A stretch of 64,000 nt of DNA from Calliopsis andreniformis (lineage: Eukaryota > Arthropoda > Insecta > Hymenoptera > Andrenidae). The notes beneath the pieces were generated by a model. That model was not told the origin of the DNA, made no database searches, and worked only from the letters and a program-made list of their open reading frames with translations. The position numbers were made by a program, and so were the translations under genes. This document shows, one piece after another, positions 12,678 through 25,500 of the stretch (positions are counted from its first letter, which is position 1; every line of letters begins with the position of its first letter). Location: NCBI RefSeq assembly GCF_051401765.1, contig NW_027480438.1, forward strand, positions 6,634,001 through 6,698,000. The letters are read 5' to 3'.

Positions 12678-14098
12678 AGTCCTCAATCCCCAATCAACAA
12701 TCCTCAATCTTCAATACTCAACCCTCTATCCTCAATCCTCAACCCTCAATCCTCAATACTCAACCATCAATCCTCAATTCTCAATACTCAATAGAATATC
12801 CTGAATTCTCAGGATTCAATACTCAAACGTCAATCCTCAACCCTCAGCCCTCATTCTGAATCCTCAATCCTCAATCCTCAATCCTCAATTTTCAATCCTC
12901 AATCCTCAACCCTCGGTCCTCATCCTCAATTCTCAATTCTCAATCATCAATCCTCAATCCTCAATCCTCAATCCTCAATCCTCAATCCTCAATATTCAAA
13001 ACACAACCCTCAACCATCAATCCTCAATACTCAACCATCAATCCTCAATTCTCAATACTCAATAGAATATCCTGAATTCTCATGTTTCAATACTCAATCC
13101 ACAATACTCAAAAATCAAATCTCAATCCTCGAACACCAATTCTCAACGCTCAATCCTCAACACTCAGTCCTCTCTCTTCAATCTTCCATCCTCAATCCTC
13201 AATCCTCAATCCTCAATCCTCAATCCTCAATCCTCAATATTCAAAACACAACCCCCAACCATCAATCCTCAATACTCAACCATCAATCCTCAATTCTCAA
13301 TACTCAATAGAGTATCCTGAGTTCTCATGTTTCAATACTCAATCCACAATACTCAATAATAAAATCTCAATCCTCAAACATTAATTCTCAACGCTCAATC
13401 CTCAATCCTCAATACTCAATCTTCAATCCTCAATAATCAATCTGCAATCCTCAATTCTCAATCCTCAATCTTCAACCCTCATCCTTCAATCTTCAATACC
13501 CAATACTCAATCTTCAATCCTCAATTCTCAGTCCTCAATACTCAATCCTCAATCGTCAATCCTCAATCCCCAGTCCTCAATCATCAATCCTCAATCCTCA
13601 ATCCTCAATCCTCAATCCTCAATATTCAGTCCTCAATACTCAATCTTCAATCCTCAATCCTCAATACTCAATCCTCAATCCTCAATCCTCAATCCTCAAT
13701 ATCCAAAACACAACCCCCAACCATCAATCCTCAATACTCAACCATCAATCCTCAATTCTCAATACTCAATAGAGTATCCTGAATTCGCATGTTTCAATAC
13801 TCAATCCACAATACTCAATAATAAAATCTCTATCCTCAAACATTAATTCTCAACGCTCAATCCTCAATCCTCAATACTCAATCGTCAATCCTCAATAGTC
13901 AATCTGCAATCCTCAATTCTCAATCCTCAATACTCAACCCTCATCCTTCAATCTTCAATACCCAATACTCAATCTTCAATCCTCAATACTCAATCCTCAC
14001 TTCTCAATCCTCAATCCTCAATCCTCAGACCTCAAACATCAATGTTCAACCCTCAGTCCTCGTCCTCAATCCACAACACTCAATCCACAATCTTCAAT
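12678..14098 (+). repeat. 1.4-kb segment, second copy
   Basis: Partner of 3,010-4,430, displaced by 9,668 bp and nearly identical, including the rare GAGTATCCTGAG and GAATTCGCATG variants. In between lie about eight other units, so the copy arose by block duplication or long-range exchange rather than simple neighbour slippage. It joins the downstream 1,279-bp unit through a stretch containing 63 bp that the first copy lacks. Confidence 0.88.
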
Positions 14099-14282
14099 CC
14101 TCAATACTCAATCTTCAATCCTCAATCCTTAATACTCAATCCTCAATCCTCATTCTTCAATCCTCACTACCCAATCCTCAATCTTCAATCCTCAATCCCC
14201 AACCCTCAATCCTCAGTCCTCAAACCTCAATTCTGAATCCTCAATCCTGAATCCTCAATCTTCAGCCCTCAGTCCTCAACAA

Positions 14283-16840
14283 TCAATTGTCAATCCTCAA
14301 TCCTCAATAGAATATACTCAATTCACAGTTTTCAATACTCAATCACCATTCTTCAATCTTCAAATCTCAATCCACAAACATCAATTCTCATCACTCAACC
14401 CTCAACACTCAGTCCTCAATCTTCAATCCTCAATCCTCAATCCTCAATCTTCAATCCTCAACACACAATCTTCAATCCTCAATCCTCAATTCCCAGTCCT
14501 GGATACTCAATCCTCAATCGTCAATCCTCAATCCCCAATCCTCAATCTTCAATCCTCAATCCTCAATCCTTAATCCTCAATCCTCAATCTTCAATCCTGA
14601 ATACTCAATCTTCAATCCTCAATCCTCAATCCTCAATCCTCAATCCTCAATCCTCAATCCTCAATACTCAACAGACAACCCCCAACCATCAATCCTCAAT
14701 ACTCAACCATCAATACTCAGTCCTCTCTCTTCAATCTTCCATCATCAATCCTCTATCCTCAAGCGTCAATCCTCAATCCTCAATCCTCAAGCCTCAATCC
14801 TCAGTCCTCAAACCTCAATTCCGAATCCTCAATCCGGAATCCTCAATCTTCATCCCTCAGTCCGCAACAATCAATTGTCAATCCTCAATCCTCAATAGAA
14901 TATCCTCAATTCACAGCTTTCAATACTCAATCCCCAACCTTCAATATTCAAATCTCAATCCACAAACATCAATTCTCATCTCTCAACCCTCAACACTCAG
15001 TCCTCAATCTTCAATCCTCAATCCTCAATCGTCAATCCTCAATCCCCAATCCTCTATCATCAATCCTCAATCCGCAATCCTCAATCCTCAATACTCAATC
15101 CTCAATCTTCAATCCTCAATACTCAATCTTCAATCTTCAATCGTCAATCCTCAATCCTCAATCCTCAATCCGCAATCCTCAATCTTCAATCCTCGATACT
15201 CAATCTTCAATCCTCAATCCTGAATCCTCAATCCTCAATCCTCAATCCCCAGTCAACAATCCTCAATCTTCAATACTCAACCCTCTATCCTCAATCCTCA
15301 ATCCTCAATCCTCAATACTCAACCATCAATCCTCAATTCTCAATACTCAATAGAATATTCTGAATTCTCAGGATTCAATACTCAAACGCCAATCCTCAAC
15401 CCTCAGCCCTCATTCTGAATCCTCAATCCTCAATCCTCAATCCTCAATTTTCAATCCTCAATCCTCAACCCTCAGTCCTCATCCTCAATTCTCAATTCTC
15501 AATCATCAATCCTCAATCCTCAACCCTGAATCCTCAATCTTCAGCCCTCAGTCCTCAACAATCAATTGTCAATCCTCAATCCTCAATAGAATATACTCAA
15601 TTCACAGTTTTCAATACTCAATCACCATTCTTCAATCTTCAAATCTCAATCCACAAACATCAATTCTCATCACTCAACCCTCAACACTCAGTCCTCAATC
15701 TTCAATCCTCAATCCTCAATCCTCAATCTTCAATCCTCGACACACAATCTTCAATCCTCAATCCTCAAGTCTCAGTCCTGAATACTCAATCCTCAATCGT
15801 CAATCCTCAATCCCCAATCCTCAATCTTCAATCCCCAATCTTCAATCCTTAGTCCTCAATCCTCAATCTTCAATCCTGAATACTCAATCTTCAATCCTCA
15901 ATCCTCAATCCTCAATCCTCAATCCTCAATCCTCAATCCTCAATACTCAACACACAACCCTCAACCATCAATCCTCAATACTCAACCATCAATACTCAGT
16001 CCTCTCTCTTCAATCTTCCATCATGAATCCTCTATCCTCAAGCGTCAATCCTCAATCCTCAATGCTCAAGCCTCAATCCTCAGTCCTCAAACCTCAATTC
16101 CGAATCCTCAATCCGGAATCCTCTATCTTCATACCTCAGTCCGCAACAATCAATTGGCAATCCTCAATCCTCAATAGAATATCCTCAATTCACAGCTTTC
16201 AATACTCAATCCCCAACCTTCAATCTTCAAATCTCAATCCACAAACATCAATTCTCATCTCTCAACCCTCAACACTCACTCCTCAATCTTCAATCCTCAA
16301 TCCTCCATGATCAATCCTCAATCCCCAATCCTCTATCATCAATCCTCAATCCGCAATCCTCAATCCTCAATACTCAATCCTCAATCTTCAATCCTCAATA
16401 CTCAATCTTCAATCTTCAATCCTCAATCCTCAACCCTCAATCCTCAATCCGCAATCCTCAATCTTCAATCCTCAATACTCAATCTTCAATCCTCAATCCT
16501 GAAACCTCAATCCTCAATCCTCAATCCCCAATCAACAATCCTCAATCTTCAATACTCAACCCTCTATCCTCAATCCTCAATCCTCAATCCTCAATACTCA
16601 ACCATCAATCCTCAATTCTCAATACTCAATAGAATATCCTGAATTCTCAGGATTCAATACTCAAACGTCAATCCTCAACCCTCAGCCCTCATTCTGAATC
16701 CTCAATCCTCAATCCTCAATCCTCAATTTTCAATCCTCAATCCTCAACCCTCAGTCCTCATCCTCAATTCTCAATTCTCAATCATCAATCCTCAATCCTC
16801 AACCCTGAATCCTCAATCTTCAGTCCTCAGTCCTCAACAA
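14283..16840 (+). repeat. Two tandem 1,279-bp units
   Basis: Units 14,283-15,561 and 15,562-16,840 have identical length and order of marks: anchor, AATATACTCAATTCACAG cassette, ACTCAACA(G/C)ACAACC, ATTCCG/CGGAAT dyad (14,818-14,840 and 16,097-16,119), CTATCATC, CAATCAACAATCC, ATCCTGAATTC cassette and TCATCC phase mark. Scattered substitutions separate them, for example TTCCCAGTCCTGGATAC near 14,490 against GTCTCAGTCCTGAATAC near 15,769. A third member lies at 7,489-8,767. Confidence 0.9.
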
Positions 16841-16848
16841 TCAATTGT
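16837..16848. repeat. Dyad anchor ACAATCAATTGT marking unit starts
   Basis: 5-bp arms ACAAT/ATTGT around CA, containing CAATTG. It follows CAGTCCTCA in one class (TCAATTG at 2,749 and about 20 further sites, to 37,986) and CAGTCCGCA in another (for example near 968, 6,040, 8,073 and 10,627). In the right-hand zone (33,786 onward) the common form is ACAATCAGTTGT, which breaks one base pair. It is the most regular landmark for delimiting units. Function unknown. Confidence 0.82.
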
Positions 16849-17704
16849 CAATCCTCAATCCTCAATAGAATATACTCAATTCACAGTTTTCAATACTCAA
16901 TCACCATTCTTCAATCTTCAAGTCTCAATCCACAAGCATCAATTCTCATCACTCAACCCTCAACACTCAGTCCTCGATCTTCAATCCTCAATCCTCAAAC
17001 CTCAATCTTCAATCCTCAATACACAATCTTCAATCCTCAATCCTCAATTCTCAGTCCTCAATACTCAATCCTCAATCCTCAATACACAATCTTCAATCCT
17101 CAATCCTCAATTCTCAGTCCTCAATACTCAATCCTCAATCGTCAATCCTCAATCCCCAATCCTCAATCCTCAATCCTCAATCCTCAATACTCAACAGACA
17201 ACCATCAACCATCAATCCTCAATACTCAACCATCAATACTCAGTCCTCTCTCTTCAATCTTCCATCATCAATCCTCTATCCTCAAGCGTCAATCCTCAAT
17301 CCTCAATCCTCAAGCCTCAATCCTCAGTCCTCAAACCTCAATTCCGAATCCTCAATCCGGAATCCTCAATCTTCATCCCTCAGTCCGCAAAAATCAATTG
17401 TCAATCCTCAATCCTCAATAGAATATCCTCAATTCACAGCTTTCAATACTCAATCCCCAACCTTCAATATTCAAATCTCAATCCACAAACATCAATTCTC
17501 ATCTCTCAACCCTCAACACTCAGTCCTCAATCTTCAATCCTCAATCCTCAATCGTCAATCCTCAATCCTGAATCCTCAATCCTCAATCCTCAATCCCCAA
17601 TCAACAATCCTCAATCTTCAATACTCAACCCTCTATCCTCAATCCTCAATCCTCAATCCTCAATACTCAACCATCAATCCTCAATTCTCAATACTCAATA
17701 GAAT

Positions 17705-17722
17705 ATCCTGAATTCTCAGGAT
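17705..17722. repeat. 18-bp inverted repeat ATCCTGAATTCTCAGGAT (18 perfect copies)
   Basis: Two 7-bp arms (ATCCTGA and TCAGGAT) flank a 4-bp centre (ATTC), within a satellite whose consensus has no dyad symmetry. Perfect copies start at 1,468; 2,103; 3,130; 12,798; 16,636; 17,705; 18,774; 20,480; 24,193; 25,361; 27,904; 29,488; 29,990; 33,001; 36,824; 37,326; 40,330 and 44,377. Copies with a changed arm occur near 6,516, 8,563, 31,874 and 39,192. In the 1,069-bp array it falls once per unit. A related cassette without the right arm (GAATTCTCATG) marks other units. A protein-binding or hairpin role is only a possibility. Confidence 0.85.
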
Positions 17723-18978
17723 TCAATACTCAAACGTCAATCCTCAACCCTCAGCCCTCATTCTGAATCCTCAATCCTCAATCCTCAATCCTCAATTTTC
17801 AATCCTCAATCCTCAACCCTCAGTCCTCATCCTCAATTCTCAATTCTCAATCATCAATCCTCAATCCTCAACCCTGAATCCTCAATCTTCAGTCCTCAGT
17901 CCTCAACAATCAATTGTCAATCCTCAATCCTCAATAGAATATACTCAATTCACAGTTTTCAATACTCAATCACCATTCTTCAATCTTCAAGTCCCAATCC
18001 ACAAGCATCAATTCTCATCACTCCACCCTCAACACTCAGTCCTCGATCTTCAATCCTCAATCCTCAAACCTCAATCTTCAATCCTCAATACACAATCTTC
18101 AATCCTCAATCCTCAATTCTCAGTCCTCAATACTCAATCCTCAATCCTCAATACACAATCTTCAATCCTCAATCCTCAATTCTCAGTCCTCAATACTCAA
18201 TCCTCAATCGTCAATCCTCAATCCCCAATCCTCAATCCTCAATCCTCAATCCTCAATACTCAACAGACAACCATCAACCATCAATCCTCAATACTCAACC
18301 ATCAATACTCAGTCCTCTCTCTTCAATCTTCCATCATCAATCCTCTATCCTCAAGCGTCAATCCTCAATCCTCAATCCTCAAGCCTCAATCCTCAGTCCT
18401 CAAACCTCAATTCCGAATCCTCAATCCGGAATCCTCAATCTTCATCCCTCAGTCCGCAAAAATCAATTGTCAATCCTCAATCCTCAATAGAATATCCTCA
18501 ATTCACAGCTTTCAATACTCAATCCCCAACCTTCAATATTCAAATCTCAATCCACAAACATCAATTCTCATCTCTCAACCCTCAACACTCAGTCCTCAAT
18601 CTTCAATCCTCAATCCTCAATCGTCAATCCTCAATCCTGAATCCTCAATCCTCAATCCTCAATCCCCAATCAACAATCCTCAATCTCCAATACTCAACCC
18701 TCTATCCTCAATCCTCAATCCTCAATCCTCAATACTCAACCATCAATCCTCAATTCTCAATACTCAATAGAATATCCTGAATTCTCAGGATTCAATACTC
18801 AAACGTCAATCCTCAACCCTCAGCCCTCATTCTGAATCCTCAATCCTCAATCCTCAATCCTCAATTTTCAATCCTCAATCCTCAACCCTCAGTCCTCATC
18901 CTCAATTCTCAATTCTCAATCATCAATCCTCAATCCTCAACCCTGAATCCTCAATCTTCAGCCCTCAGTACTCAACAA

Positions 18979-19734
18979 TCAATTGTCAATCCTCAATCCT
19001 CAATAGAATATACTCAATTCACAGTTTTCAATACTCAATCACCATTCTTCAATCTTCAAGTCTCAATCCACAAGCATCAATTCTCATCACTCAACCCTCA
19101 ACACTCAGTCCTCGATCTTCAATCCTCAATCCTCAAACCTCAATCTTCAATCCTCAATACACAATCTTCAATCCTCAATCCTCAATTCTCAGTCCTCAAT
19201 ACTCAATCCTCAATCCTCAATACACAATCTTCAATCCTCAATCCTCAATTCTCAGTCCACAATACTCAATCCTCAATCGTCAATCCTCAATCCCCAATCC
19301 TCAACCATCAATCCTCAATCCTCAATCCTCAATCCTCAGTCCTCAATATTCAGTCCTCAATACTCAATCTTAAATCCTCAATCCTCAATCCTCAATCCTC
19401 AATCCTCAATATTCAAAACACAACCCTCAACCATCAATCCTCAATACTCAACCATCAATCCTCAATTCTCAATACTCAATAGAATATCCTGAATCCTCAT
19501 GGTTCAACACTCAATCCACAATATTCAATAATCAAATCTCAATCCTCAAACATCAATCCTCAACACTCAATCCTCCGCACTCAGTCCTCTCTCTTCAATC
19601 CTCCATCCTCAATCCTCAATCCTCAAGAGTCAACCCTCAATCCTCAATCCTCAAACCTCAATTCTCAGTCATCAAACCTCAATCCCGAATCCTCAAACCT
19701 GAATCCTCGATCTTCAGCCCTCAGTCCTCAACAA
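18979..19734 (+). repeat. 756-bp unit, copy 3 of 3
   Basis: Third copy of the 108-monomer unit seen at 6,733 and 11,892, ending at the 19,735 anchor. Its first 320 bp continue the 1,069-bp series; it then follows the 756-bp type through CATGGTTCAACACTC (near 19,499) and CCTCCGCACTCAG. Local changes include CTGAATCCTCATGG in place of CTGAATTCTCATGG, which removes the GAATTC. Confidence 0.86.
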
Positions 19735-22539
19735 TCAATTGTCAATCTTCAATCCTCAATAGAATATACTCAATTCACAGTTTTCAATACTCAATCACCA
19801 TTCTTCAATCTTCAAATCTCAATCCACAAACACCAATTCTCATCACTCAACCCTCAACACTCAGTCCTCAATCTTCAATCCTCAATCCTCAAACCTCAAT
19901 CTTCAATCCTCAATACACAATCTTCAATCTTCAATCCTCAATTCTCAGTCCTCAATACTCAACCCTCAATCCTCAATACACAATCTGCAATCCTCAATTC
20001 TCAATCCTCAACCATCAATCCTCAATCCTCAATCCTCAATCCTCAATCCTCAATATTCAGTCCTCAATACTCAATCTTCAATCCTCAATCCTCAATCCTC
20101 AATCCTCAATCCTCAATCCTCAATCCTCAATCCTCAATCCTCAATATTCAAAACACAACCCTCAACCATCAATCCTCAATACTCAACCATCAATCCTCAA
20201 TTCTCAATACTCAATAGAATATCCTGAATTCTCATGTTTCAATACTCAATCCACAATACTCAATAATCAAATCTCAATCCACGAACACCAATTCTCAACG
20301 CTCAATCCTCAACACTCAGTCCTCTCTCTTCAATCTTCCATCCTCAATCCTCTATCCTCAAGCGTCAATCCTCAATCCTCAATCAACAATCTTCAATCTT
20401 CAATACTCAGTCTTCTATCCTCAATCCTCAATCCTCAAAACTCAACCATCAATCCACTATTCTCAATACTCAATAGAATATCCTGAATTCTCAGGATTCA
20501 ATACTCAAACGTCAATCTTCAACCCTCAATCCTCAATCTTCAATCCTCAACACTCAATCTTCAATCATCAATCCACAATCTTCAATCCTCAATACTCAAT
20601 CTTCAATCCTCAATCCTTAATACTCAATCCTCAATCCTCATTCTTCAATCCTCACTACCCAATCCTCAATCTTCAATCCTCAATCCTCAACCCTCAATCC
20701 TCAGTCCTCAAACCTCAATTCTGAATCCTCAATCCTGAATCCTCAATCTTCAGCCCTCAGTCCTCAACAATCAATTGTCAATCCTCAATCGTCAATAGAA
20801 TATACTCAATTCACAGTTTTCAATACTCAATCACCATTCTTCAATCTTCAAATCTCAATCCACAAACATCAATTCTCATCACTCAACCCTCAACAATCAG
20901 TCCTCAATCTTCAATCCTCAATCCTCAATCCTCAATCTTCAATCCTCGACACACAATCTTCAATCCTCAATCCTCAAGTCTCAGTCCTGAATACTCAATC
21001 CTCAATCGTCAATCCTCAATCCTGAAACCTCAATCCTCAATCCTCAATCCCCAATCAACAATCCTCAATCTTCAATACTCAATTTTTAATCCTCAATCCT
21101 CAACCCTCAGTCCTCATCCTCAATTCTCAATTCTCAATCGTCAATCCTCATTCCTCAATCTTCAATCCACAATTCTCAATCCTCAATCCTCAATCCTCAA
21201 CCTCAATCCTCAATCCTCAATCCTCAATCCTCAATCTTCAATCCTCAATACTCAATCTGCAATCCACAATTCTCAATCCTCAATCCTCAACCCTCATCCT
21301 TCAATCTTCAATACCCAATACTCAATCTTCAATCCTCAATACTCAATCCTCAATTCTCAATCCTCAATCCTCAATCCTCAGACTTCAAACATCAATGTTC
21401 AACCCTCAGTCCTCGTCCTCAATCCACAACACTCAATCCACAATCCTCGATCTTCAATCATCAATATTCAATCTCCAATCCTCAATCCTCAATCCTCAAT
21501 CCTCTATCCTCAATCCTGAATCATCAATACTCAATCCTCAATCCTCAATTCTCAATCCTCAATCTTCAATCCTCTACACTCAATCTTCAATCATCAATCC
21601 ACAATCTTCAATCCTCAATACTCAATCTTCAATCCTCAATCCTTAATACTCAATCCTCAATCCTCATTCTTCAATCCTCACTACCCAATCCTCAATCTTC
21701 AATCCTCAACCCTCAACCCTCAATCCTCAGTCCTCAAACCTCAATTCTGCATCCTCAATCCTGAATCCTCAATCTTCAGCCCTCAGTCCTCAACAATCAA
21801 TTGTCAATCCTCAATCCTCAATAGAATATACTCAATTCACAGTTTTCAATACTCAATCACCATTCTTCAATCTTCAAATCTCAATCCACAAGCATCAATT
21901 CTCATCACTCAACCCTCAACACTCAGTCCTCGATCTTCAATCCTCAATCCTCAAACCTCAATCTTCAATCCTCAATACACAATCTTCAATCCTCAATCCT
22001 CAATTCTCAGGCCTCAATCCTCAATCCTCAATCCTCAATACACAATCTTCAATCCTCAATCCTCAATTCTCAGTCCTCAATACTCAATCCTCAATCGTCA
22101 ATCCTCAATCCCCAATCCTCAACCATCAATCCTCAATCCTCAATCCTCAATCCTCAGTCCTCAATATTCGGTCCTCAATACTCAATCTTAAATCCTCAAT
22201 CCTCAATCCTCAATCCTCAATCCTCAATATTCAAAACACAACCCTCAACCATCAATCCTCAATACTCAACCATCAATCCTCAATTCTCAATACTCAATAG
22301 AATATCCTGAATTCTCATGTTTCAATACTCAATCCACAATACTCAATAATCAAATCTCATTCCTCGAACATCAATTCTCAACGCTCAATCCTCAACACTC
22401 AGTCCTCTCTCTTCAATCTTCCATCCTCAATCCTCTATCCTCAAGCGTCAATCCTCAATCATCAATCTTCAATCCTCAATCCTCAATTCTCAGTCCTCAA
22501 TACCCAATCCTCAATCGTCAATCCTCAATCCCCAATCCT

Positions 22540-25500
22540 CAATCATCAATCCTCAATCCTCAATCCTCAATCCTCAATCCTCAATATTCAGTCCTCAATA
22601 CTCAATCTTCAATCCTCAATCCTCAATCCTCAATCCTCAATCCTCAATATTCAAAACACAACCCTCAACCATCAATCCTCAATACTCAACCATCAATCCT
22701 CAATTCTCAATACTCAATAGAATATCCTGAATTCTCATGTTTCAATACTCAATCCACAATACTCAATAATAAAATCTCAATCCTCAAACATCAATTCTCA
22801 ACGCTCAATCCTCAATCCTCAATACTCAATCGTCAGTCTTCAATCCTCAATCCTCAATCCTCAATCCTCAATCCGCAATCCTCAATCTTCAATCCTCAAT
22901 ACTCAATCTTCAATCCTCAATCCTCAAACCTGAAATCCTCAATCCTGAATATTCAACACACAACCCTCAAACTTCAATCCTCAATACTCAATCATCAATC
23001 CTCAATTCTCAATACTCAATCGTCACCCTTCAATCCTCAACACTCAATCTTCAATCCTCAATCCTCAATCTTCAATTCTCAATCTTCGATCCTCAATACT
23101 GAATCTTCAATCCTCAGTCCTCAATCCTCAATCCCCAATCCTCAATCCTCAATCTTCAATCCTCAATACTCAATCTTCAATTCTCGATGCTGAATCCTCA
23201 ATCCTCAAACCTCAATACCCAATCAACAATCTTCAATCTTCAATACTCAGACCTCTATCCTCAATCCACAATCCTCAATACTCAACCATCAATCCTCAAT
23301 TCTCAATTCTCAGTCCTCAATACCCAATCCTCAATCGTCAATCCTCAATCCCCAATCCTCAATCATCAATCCTCAATCCTCAATCCTCAATCGTCAATCC
23401 TCAGTCCTCAATATTCAATCCTCAATAATCAATCTGCAATCCTGAATCCTCAATCCTCAACACTCATTCTTCAATCTTCAATACCCAATCCTCGATCTTC
23501 AATTCTCAATACTCAATCCTTAATCCTCAATCCTCAATCCTCAATCCTCAGACCTCAAACATCAATATTCAACCCTCAGTCCTCGTCCTCAATCCACAAC
23601 ACTCAATCCTCAATCCTCGATCTTCAATCATCAATATTCAATCTTCAATCCTCAATCCTCAATCCTCAATCCTCAATCCTCAATCCTCAATACTCAATCC
23701 TCAATCTGCAATCCTCAATACTCAATCCCCAATCCTCTATCATCAATCCTCAATCCGCAATCCTCAATCCTCAATACTCAATCCTCAATCTGCAATCCTC
23801 AATCCTCAATCCTGAATCCTCAATCCGCAATCCTCTATCTTCAATCCTCAATACTCAATCTTCAATCCTCAATCCTGAATCCTCAATCCTCAATCCTCAA
23901 TCCTCAATCTTCAATCCTCAACACTCAGTCTTCAATCCTCAATCCTCAATCTTCAATCCTCAATACTCAATACTCAATCCTCAATCCTCAATTCGCAATC
24001 CTCAATCCTCATTCCTCAGTCCTCAAGCATCAATACTCAACCCTCAGTCCTTGTCCTCAATCCACAACCCTCAATCCTGAATCCTCGATTTTCTTTCATC
24101 AATATTCAACCTTCAATCCTCAATCCTCAATACTCAATACTCAATCATCAATACTCAACCATCAATACTCAATTCTCAATACTCAATAGATTATCCTGAA
24201 TTCTCAGGATTCAATACTCAAAAATCAATCCTCAACCCTCAGCCCTCATTCTGAATCCTCAATCCTCAATCCTCAATCCTCAATTTTCAATCCTCAACCC
24301 TCAACCCTCAGTCCTCATCCTCAATTCTCAATTCTCAATCCTGAATCCTCAATCCTCAGTCTTCAATCCTCAATAATCGATCTCCAATCCTAGATCCCCA
24401 ATCCCCAATCCTCAATCCTTAATCCGCAATCCTCAATCCTCAATACTCAATCCTCAATCTTCAATCCTCAATACTCAATCATCAATCTTCAATCCTCAAT
24501 CCTCAATCCTCAATCCTCAATCCGCAATCCTCAATCTTCAATCCTCAATACTCAATCTTCAATCCTCAATCTTGAATCATCAATCCTCAATCCTCAATCC
24601 TCAATCCTCAATCCTCAATCCTCAATATTCAGTCCTCAATACTCAATCTTCAATCCTCAATCCTCAATCCTCAATCCTCAATCCTCAATATTCAAAACAC
24701 AACCCTCAACCATCAATCCTCAATACTCAACCATCAATCCTCAATTCTCAATACTCAATAGAATATCCTGAATTCTCATGTTTCAATACTCAATCCACAA
24801 TACTCAATAATAAAATCTCAATCCTCAAACATCAATTCTCAACGCTCAATCCTCAATCCTCAATACTCAATCGTCAGTCTTCAATCCTCAATCCTCAATC
24901 CTCAATCCTCAATCCGCAATCCTCAATCTTCAATCCTCAATACTCATTCTTCAATCCTCAATCCTCAAACCTGAAATCCTCAATCCTCAATATTCAACAC
25001 ACAACCCTCAAACTTCAATCCTCAATACTCAACCATCAATCCTCAATTCTCAATACTCAATCGTCACCCTTCAATCCTCAACACTCAATCTTCAATCCTC
25101 AATCCTCAATCTTCAATTCTCAATCTTCGATCCTCAATACTGAATCTTCAATCCTCAATCCTCAATCCTCAATCCCCAATCCTCAATCCTCAATCTTCAA
25201 TCCTCAATACTCAATCTTCAATTCTCGATGCTGAATCCTCAATCCTCAAACCTCAATACCCAATCAACAATCTTCAATCTTCAATACTCAGACCTCTATC
25301 CTCAATCCACAATCCTCAATACTCAACCATCAATCCTCAATTCTCAATACTTAATAGAATATCCTGAATTCTCAGGATTCAATACTCAAACGTCAATCTT
25401 CAACCCTCAGCCCTCATTCTGAATCCTCAATCCTCAATCCTCAATCCTCAATTCGCAATCCTCAATCCTCAACCCTCATCCTTCAACCTTCAATACCCAA

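Larger units (their letters stand above)
16500..19300 (+). repeat. 1,069-bp unit in tandem, about 2.6 copies
   Basis: Anchors at 16,841, 17,910 and 18,979 are exactly 1,069 bp apart. The palindromic cassette at 16,636, 17,705 and 18,774, and the ATTCCG dyad at 17,341 and 18,410, have the same spacing. A unit is 151 heptamers plus two 6-mers. The first two copies differ at only a few sites (for example GTCTCAATCC against GTCCCAATCC near 17,994, and CTCAACCC against CTCCACCC near 18,022). The head of the unit is of the 756-bp type (ACAAGCATC, CTCGATCTTC) and the tail of the 1,279-bp type (CAACAGACAACC, ATTCCG dyad), so it is a chimera that then expanded. Confidence 0.92.
2700..22540 (+). repeat. 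Zone of 0.67-1.8 kb higher-order units with a dyad anchor
   Basis: Units are marked by TCAATTG following CTCAACAA. Anchors start at 2,749; 4,552; 5,594; 6,733; 7,489; 8,768; 10,041; 11,222; 11,892; 12,648; 14,283; 15,562; 16,841; 17,910; 18,979; 19,735; 20,771 and 21,797. Spacings are 1803, 1042, 1139, 756, 1279, 1273, 1181, 670, 756, 1635, 1279, 1279, 1069, 1069, 756, 1036 and 1026 bp. Recurring exact values (1279 three times, 756 three times, 1069 twice) show that whole units were copied. After each anchor comes a diverged cassette with AATATACTCAATTCACAG or a close variant. No gene is present. Confidence 0.9.
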
